DNA of 10,925 bases. Origin: Trichomonas tenax (Eukaryota > Parabasalia > Trichomonadida > Trichomonadidae). Location of the stretch: positions 1 through 10,925 of the forward strand of contig JALKBU010001454.1 of the NCBI GenBank assembly GCA_023091735.1, in the 5' to 3' direction. The position numbers and the translations under genes are program-made. The notes beneath the pieces are model-generated. The model was not told the DNA's origin, made no database searches, and saw only the letters and a program-made list of their open reading frames with translations. Shown piece by piece: positions 7,120 to 10,925 of the stretch (the first letter of the stretch is position 1; every line of letters begins with the position of its first letter).

Positions 7120-9276
7120 CTAATGTCTCTTTGATGCCATTTCTTTCGCTTTCTCACGCGAAACGAGAGCGATGGCATCTGTTGGACAAACAGTCTCACA
7201 AAGGCCGCATCCCGTGCATTTGTCAGCATCAACTTTGTAAACGAAACGAGATGGAACAATCGTGATTGCGTCTGTTGGACAAACAGTGCATTTTCCGCAC
7301 ATGATGCATGAAGAAGGATTGACGAGATGATTGATAAGAGGTTCGTCACCAATAGATTCAATGTCGAACTCCTGATTTGCGTCAGCCCACTCCTTCGTTG
7401 TCTTGAAGCCCGCTCTCCACATAGCGAATGAAACTTGAGTATTGAGATGTTCGATGCCTTGCCCTGTTCTCTTTATTTCACTGGGCTCGATCACACAGAA
7501 GACGTATCCACTTGAGAAAGCTTTCATGGCTTCCTTCTTGTTCTTAACGCCGTATATGATATTCTTGGAATTGGAAGTGCCATTGAGAACAATAACAGAG
7601 TTCTTTCTGAATCTTTTTGCGACATCAAAGTCATCTGAAGATTCGCATTTGATTTCAACGAAATCGCAGTGTGGAGATAACTTCGCGAAATCTTCATCGA
7701 ACTCATCAGAGTCAGGGCGAATTTGTGCAGCAAGAATCGAGTTCGGATAACCCTTTCTCAATTGCTTGATAATGTCCAAAGCCTGTTCGGCGTTAAGATG
7801 TGGATTGAATGCGATTGCTTTTCCTTTCTTGTAAGTTCTCATTCCACTTGTTGATGATCCAACACCAATGACGAGACCACCCCATCCCTTGTCGAGGTAT
7901 TTCTTGCATGCGGTGAGATTCTCTGTGAACGGAGAAGCTCCAGCAATGAATGGAGAGCTGACGATCTTCTTTCCATCCAATGATGCTGAAATATCGCAGG
8001 GACGATGTTCGTACTCGAAAGCGTTGAAGTTCGACACTAAATCATTTTCAATTGTTGGAATTGGTTCTCCCATAAGGAAAGCGTGGCACTTCATGGCAGC
8101 GTTCTTTCCAGATGCTGAAGCTTGAACAGCTGTCGTGTTCTTTCCTCTTGCTTGTCCAGCAACGAAAATCTTATTGTTTTCTGTTCCTTCTTTGATTGTT
8201 GAGCGCTGTCCTAAAGCTGGGACAACAATATCAACGTCTTTCCAAACAAGATCTGTGTCTTTGATGACATTGAGATTCGAGTCGAGCTGCGCGAAATGGA
8301 CAATAATTTTGCCATTTTTATCTTTTTCTAACTTTTCGACTGAGACCCTTGGTACAACGGAAATGCCAAGACATATCATCGCGCCACGTTCTTCCGGTGA
8401 CAAAGGAGCCTGATCAAGCGTTCTTCTATAAAATATTGTTACAAACTTTGCACCAGCTTTAGCTGCGACATTAGCGACATCGACAGCAACACCACCACAG
8501 CCATTGATAACAACAGACTTTCCTTTGATATCATTAACATTGAGATGGAAAAATTCATTTGGTGTGATAGCGAGATTGGCACCAGAACACGACATCTTTG
8601 TGAGATTTTGAGAACCAATGGCGTAAATAACTGCGTCATAATCCTTTTCCATCGATTTATCGAAAGATGAATTCAATCTAACTTCGGAATCACCAACAAT
8701 CTTCAGAAGTTCAAGATCCATGTCCAATACATCACTTGGGAATCTGTATTTGGGAATAAGTTGGACATCACCTCCAACTTCAGGATTCTTCTCGAAAACA
8801 ATGACTTTGTGGCCTCTCGATGCGAGGCAACTAGCAGCAGATAAACCTGAAGGTCCAGCACCAACAATTGCCACTTTCTTTCCAGTAGGTTTATTCTTTT
8901 TGATCAATTCTCTAAATCTACCTTCTTTACACGCTCTCCTGATGATCTCTGCCTGAAGAGCCGGTATATTTATAGACGTATCGAGCTTCTGACGTGAGCA
9001 TCTCGACATACAGTGATTAACAGGGCAAATAACACCGCAAACCGAGCCTAAAGGTTGCTTAGCGTATATACAAAGAGCAGCATAATCCATATCCGACAAT
9101 TCACCGCTCATTGCCGCATTAATAAACTCAGATGGATCAACTTTACACGGGCATTCTTGATTGCACGGCTTTTCCGGACATTGCAAACACTTATCCAGCT
9201 CAGATCTAAAGTGTTGACCGTTTAGATATCTGTATCCCTTTTTTGGATCGATTTTGGAAGGAAATTGCAACAACAT
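7120..9276 (-). CDS. Dihydropyrimidine dehydrogenase-like Fe-S flavoprotein with shortened FMN domain (718 aa)
   Basis: The layout follows DPD (bacterial PreT plus PreA fused). First comes an N-terminal double [4Fe-4S] domain with cysteines at 30, 33, 38, 42 and 44, then 80, 84, 89 and 93. Next are an FAD Rossmann motif GAGPSG (139-144) ending in Glu162 and an NAD(P)H motif GCGGVAVD (259-266) followed by YRR. The second FAD contact AGQARGKNTTAV starts near 373. A barrel-like segment (about 430-630) and a C-terminal ferredoxin (Cys 657-666 and 687-697) follow. Known DPDs are about 1,025 residues; most of the missing length is in the FMN barrel, where I find neither the SCPHG-type strand nor the catalytic-Cys loop. 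The reductase half should accept NAD(P)H electrons and pass them through Fe-S centres; pyrimidine reduction is doubtful. The start is fixed by the family-like N-terminus. No perfect initiator is near; TCATG at 9297-9301 is closest. The MLLQF start could be a short hydrogenosomal presequence, but this is weak. Confidence 0.85.
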   Translation of the reverse strand: MLLQFPSKIDPKKGYRYLNGQHFRSELDKCLQCPEKPCNQECPCKVDPSEFINAAMSGELSDMDYAALCIYAKQPLGSVCGVICPVNHCMSRCSRQKLDTSINIPALQAEIIRRACKEGRFRELIKKNKPTGKKVAIVGAGPSGLSAASCLASRGHKVIVFEKNPEVGGDVQLIPKYRFPSDVLDMDLELLKIVGDSEVRLNSSFDKSMEKDYDAVIYAIGSQNLTKMSCSGANLAITPNEFFHLNVNDIKGKSVVINGCGGVAVDVANVAAKAGAKFVTIFYRRTLDQAPLSPEERGAMICLGISVVPRVSVEKLEKDKNGKIIVHFAQLDSNLNVIKDTDLVWKDVDIVVPALGQRSTIKEGTENNKIFVAGQARGKNTTAVQASASGKNAAMKCHAFLMGEPIPTIENDLVSNFNAFEYEHRPCDISASLDGKKIVSSPFIAGASPFTENLTACKKYLDKGWGGLVIGVGSSTSGMRTYKKGKAIAFNPHLNAEQALDIIKQLRKGYPNSILAAQIRPDSDEFDEDFAKLSPHCDFVEIKCESSDDFDVAKRFRKNSVIVLNGTSNSKNIIYGVKNKKEAMKAFSSGYVFCVIEPSEIKRTGQGIEHLNTQVSFAMWRAGFKTTKEWADANQEFDIESIGDEPLINHLVNPSSCIMCGKCTVCPTDAITIVPSRFVYKVDADKCTGCGLCETVCPTDAIALVSREKAKEMASKRH
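7186..7308 (-). other. C-terminal double [4Fe-4S] ferredoxin module
   Basis: The second motif is a standard C687-x2-C690-x2-C693-x3-C697-P. The first is C657-x2-C660-x2-C663-x2-C666-P, one residue shorter than the usual x3 before the last Cys. Both are followed by TDAI, as in bacterial-type 2[4Fe-4S] ferredoxins. The pair would relay electrons to or from the flavins. Confidence 0.85.
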
Positions 9277-9367
9277 TTTTTATTTTTTACAAAACTCATG
9301 ATTTACCTATAGCACATCAAATATAGTATTTTTTCCTATAAACGTTACTTGTTTCTGAGAGGATCAC

Positions 9368-9395
9368 TTGTCATGTAATCAATATTACATGACAA
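9368..9395. repeat. Perfect 12-bp inverted repeat with 4-bp centre
   Basis: TTGTCATGTAAT (9368-9379) and its exact reverse complement (9384-9395) flank CAAT. It lies about 92 bp upstream of the DPD-like ATG and about 178 bp upstream of the ankyrin ATG. It could be a binding site for a dimeric factor, a cruciform, or a hairpin in an RNA; no T-run follows directly on either strand to suggest a terminator. Confidence 0.75.
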
Positions 9396-9545
9396 ATTCA
9401 TTAATTTTTTATGAGAAAGTTTTGATTAATAAAAAGCCTTCATTTTATCAGCAATACAATTCATTGCATGAGGTGTAGTTTATTCTTTGCTAAGTTGATT
9501 ATATTCAAAGAAATCATTGAGTGTCAGCATTGATTACATCATGTT

Positions 9546-9550
9546 TCATT
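9546..9550 (+). promoter_or_regulatory. Candidate Inr for the ankyrin gene
   Basis: TCATT matches TCAYW, with the A at 9548, 25 nt before the ATG at 9573. Its presence supports 9573 as the ancestral start, although the frame from there is broken. Confidence 0.5.
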
Positions 9551-9572
9551 TCCTGATATTTTGATTTAAATA

Positions 9573-10833
9573 ATGAGCAAAGACACTACGGACATCGTCA
9601 CTAAGGCTATAGATCAAGATAAATTCTTCGAAACGTTCAGCAAAGCGAAAGTGTAGAGCATGCGAAATTGACTCTGATTCAAGCAACATATATTATTAAT
9701 GGCTCGAAAGCTGTATTCACCAAAAAAGAATGCGTAGGGATATTCTAAAAGATTGATGTAGAATTTAGTGGAAAGAGTATCAACGAAATCGGAAAAAAAA
9801 AACTTATTTTTCTTGGAAGCAGCTAATACTGCACTTGGAATTCGAATTTTCAAATCAATTATATATTTCATTCAAGAACTGAATCGTAAGCAAGAACAAA
9901 GTGCAGAATTTTTTTTTAAATTTACAACAGCAATACATAAAACTGGAAGCAGATTATGATAAGATCGCTCAACCCATCCAAAAGCCACAAAGCTTTGAGG
10001 AAACTTACAAAATTCTTGATCAACTTGCCATGGCAGGAAATAATGCAGCGATTTCACAGCATTGCGATAAAGGTCTTTCCGAAATCAGAGATCCATATCA
10101 AAACACTGTCTTTACATATGCTTGTTTCAATGGCAATTATGCTCATGCTGACGCCCTGATTAAAGGAAACTGTGATATCAATGCCGTCGATGGTTTAGGT
10201 AACAATGCAATGATAATTGCTACTGTTGGAAACCAAAAGAACATTATTATGTTGCTCATATCTTATGGCTTCGATGTAAATTGGCAGAACCCAAATGGAT
10301 ATGCACCGATTCACTTCGCCTGTGAATTAGGCAATATTGATCTTGCTAAATTCTTAAATGCGAACCATTGTAACTATTATGCAAAGAACATCAGAGGCTT
10401 TGAGCCAATCATGATTGCCACAATCAATGGCCATCTTGATATAGTTAAGCACTTTATTTTGATTGGCTCCGATATTAATACAACTGATAATGACAACACA
10501 ACTATGGCTTGTTGGGCTTCATTCCAAGGGCATTTGCACGTTCTTGCATACCTTGTGAAGCAGAGATGCGATTTAAATATAAAGAAATTTGATGGAGATT
10601 CATGCATTCATGCAACTGCCGCTGGAAATCGTTCTAATATCATTGATTTTCTGCTTTCCCAAGGAGTTGATGTCAATTTGAAAGGTGCAAATGGTAATGC
10701 TCCATTTCACAAAGCCATTGAGGCAATAGCATTCGATGCCATTTATTTCCTTGATAATGCAGGTGCCAAACCTGTGGAAAAGAATTCTGAGGGAATTAAA
10801 GTAGTATATGATGGGGGTTACTTGTCATTCTAA
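9573..10833 (+). pseudogene. Ankyrin-repeat protein gene with a broken 5' third
   Basis: From ATG 9573 the frame reads MSKDTTDIVTKAIDQ and stops at TAG 9654-9656. Coherent protein continues in a second frame (EHAKLTLIQATYI), which has a TAA at 9746-9748. It moves to a third segment across a 10-A run (9793-9802), reading LEAANTALGIRIFKSII, and to the final frame across a 9-T run (9909-9917). From there about 300 codons are open to TAA 10831-10833, with about seven ankyrin repeats of 33 residues (cores such as GYAPIHFACELGNIDLAKFL and GDSCIHATAAGNRSNIIDFL). Large ankyrin families are typical of trichomonads, where they serve in protein binding. The net shifts fit a GT duplication and one extra base in each homopolymer. 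The homopolymer shifts alone could be sequencing errors, but the duplication and the nonsense codon are harder to explain that way. The frame open from GTG 9901 has no real start; the first internal ATG (10030) has no initiator. Confidence 0.7.
10096..10788 (+). other. Ankyrin repeat array (about seven units)
   Basis: Open-frame codons about 66-296, counted from 9901, hold repeats starting near residues 66, 99, 132, 165, 198, 231 and 264, a steady 33-residue period. Units carry the usual G-x-x-x-h-x-x-A helix and a (D/N)-(I/V)-N turn such as CDINAVDG, FDVNWQNP, SDINTTDN and VDVNLKGA. The first and last units diverge, as is common for capping repeats. No stop or shift interrupts the array itself. 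Confidence 0.85.
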
Positions 10834-10834
10834 A
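10831..10834 (+). terminator. TAAA poly(A) signal overlapping the stop codon
   Basis: The stop codon TAA is followed by A, making TAAA, with another TAAA at 10837-10840. In trichomonads TAAA at or just after the stop is the main polyadenylation signal. The AT-rich DNA after it (10841-10925, with a short TA repeat) contains no gene. Confidence 0.4.
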
Positions 10835-10925
10835 TATAAAGGATGTATGACAACATATATATATAGAGTGTAATTCCGAGCAACTAATTTTTAAGTTAAT
10901 TTTTAAAATAATTTAATTTTTTATT

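Larger units (their letters stand above)
9277..9572. promoter_or_regulatory. Divergent promoter spacer between the DPD-like and ankyrin genes
   Basis: This 296-base AT-rich spacer separates two genes transcribed away from each other and so must hold both promoters. The plus-strand side ends with a perfect initiator (9546-9550). The minus-strand side has only an imperfect TCATG (9297-9301), 23 nt before the ATG, and a perfect TCATA at 9410-9414 that would give a leader of about 136 nt. A strong palindrome lies in the middle (9368-9395). Confidence 0.5.

Noticed and set aside
9573..9917. Introns explaining the frame changes in the ankyrin gene
   Set aside because: The coherent protein segments abut with shifts of one or two bases, leaving no room for an intron, and no conserved trichomonad splice motif is apparent at the breaks.
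9901..10833. Intact 310-residue ankyrin protein starting at GTG 9901
   Set aside because: GTG is not an expected start in this lineage, the sequence upstream continues the same protein in other frames, and an Inr sits at 9546 before an ATG, so this is the 3' part of a broken gene.
1..10925. tRNA, rRNA, CRISPR arrays or complete mobile elements
   Set aside because: No cloverleaf-like segment, rRNA-like stretch, spaced direct repeats, or transposase with terminal repeats was found on either strand.

Overview
The window looks like a piece of a nuclear chromosome from a trichomonad (Parabasalia), most likely a Tritrichomonas or Trichomonas species. This is inference from several signs. Genes are intronless and packed on both strands, in very AT-rich spacers. 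Five of the six gene starts have a TCAYW motif a short distance (11 to 54 nt) upstream of the ATG, which is the form and spacing of the trichomonad initiator (Inr). TAAA tetranucleotides, the trichomonad poly(A) signal, follow the stops. The gene content also fits a flagellated, anaerobic protist: a DZIP1-like basal-body protein, a Sfi1-like repeat protein, a dihydropyrimidine dehydrogenase (DPD)-like iron-sulfur flavoprotein and an ankyrin-repeat gene. No bacterial operon signals, tRNA, rRNA or CRISPR were seen.

Layout. At the left edge (1-200, minus) is the 5' end of an unrecognised gene that runs out of the window. Divergent from it is a small acidic orphan ORF (395-619, plus). A long AT-rich stretch without a convincing gene follows (about 620-2606). 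Three genes in tandem on the minus strand fill the centre: a DZIP1-like zinc-finger protein with a Tyr/Asn/Asp-rich tail (2607-4775), a W-repeat protein resembling Sfi1 (5035-7020), and the DPD-like flavoprotein (7120-9276). A divergent spacer holding a perfect 12-bp-arm palindrome separates these from an ankyrin-repeat gene on the plus strand (9573-10833). That gene keeps its promoter motif but is broken by three frameshifts and a stop in its first third.

How the genes relate. The DZIP1-like and Sfi1-like proteins would both act at centriole/basal-body structures, but each appears to have its own Inr, so there is no evidence of co-transcription. The DPD-like protein is metabolically unrelated. 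It is the most unusual gene: both the N-terminal FAD/NAD(P)H reductase half and the C-terminal ferredoxin are present, but the FMN barrel where pyrimidine chemistry happens is about one third shorter than usual and lacks the recognisable catalytic motif. I see no clear multi-gene novel system; the best leads are this remodelled DPD-like enzyme, the Sfi1-like protein, the broken ankyrin gene and the palindrome.
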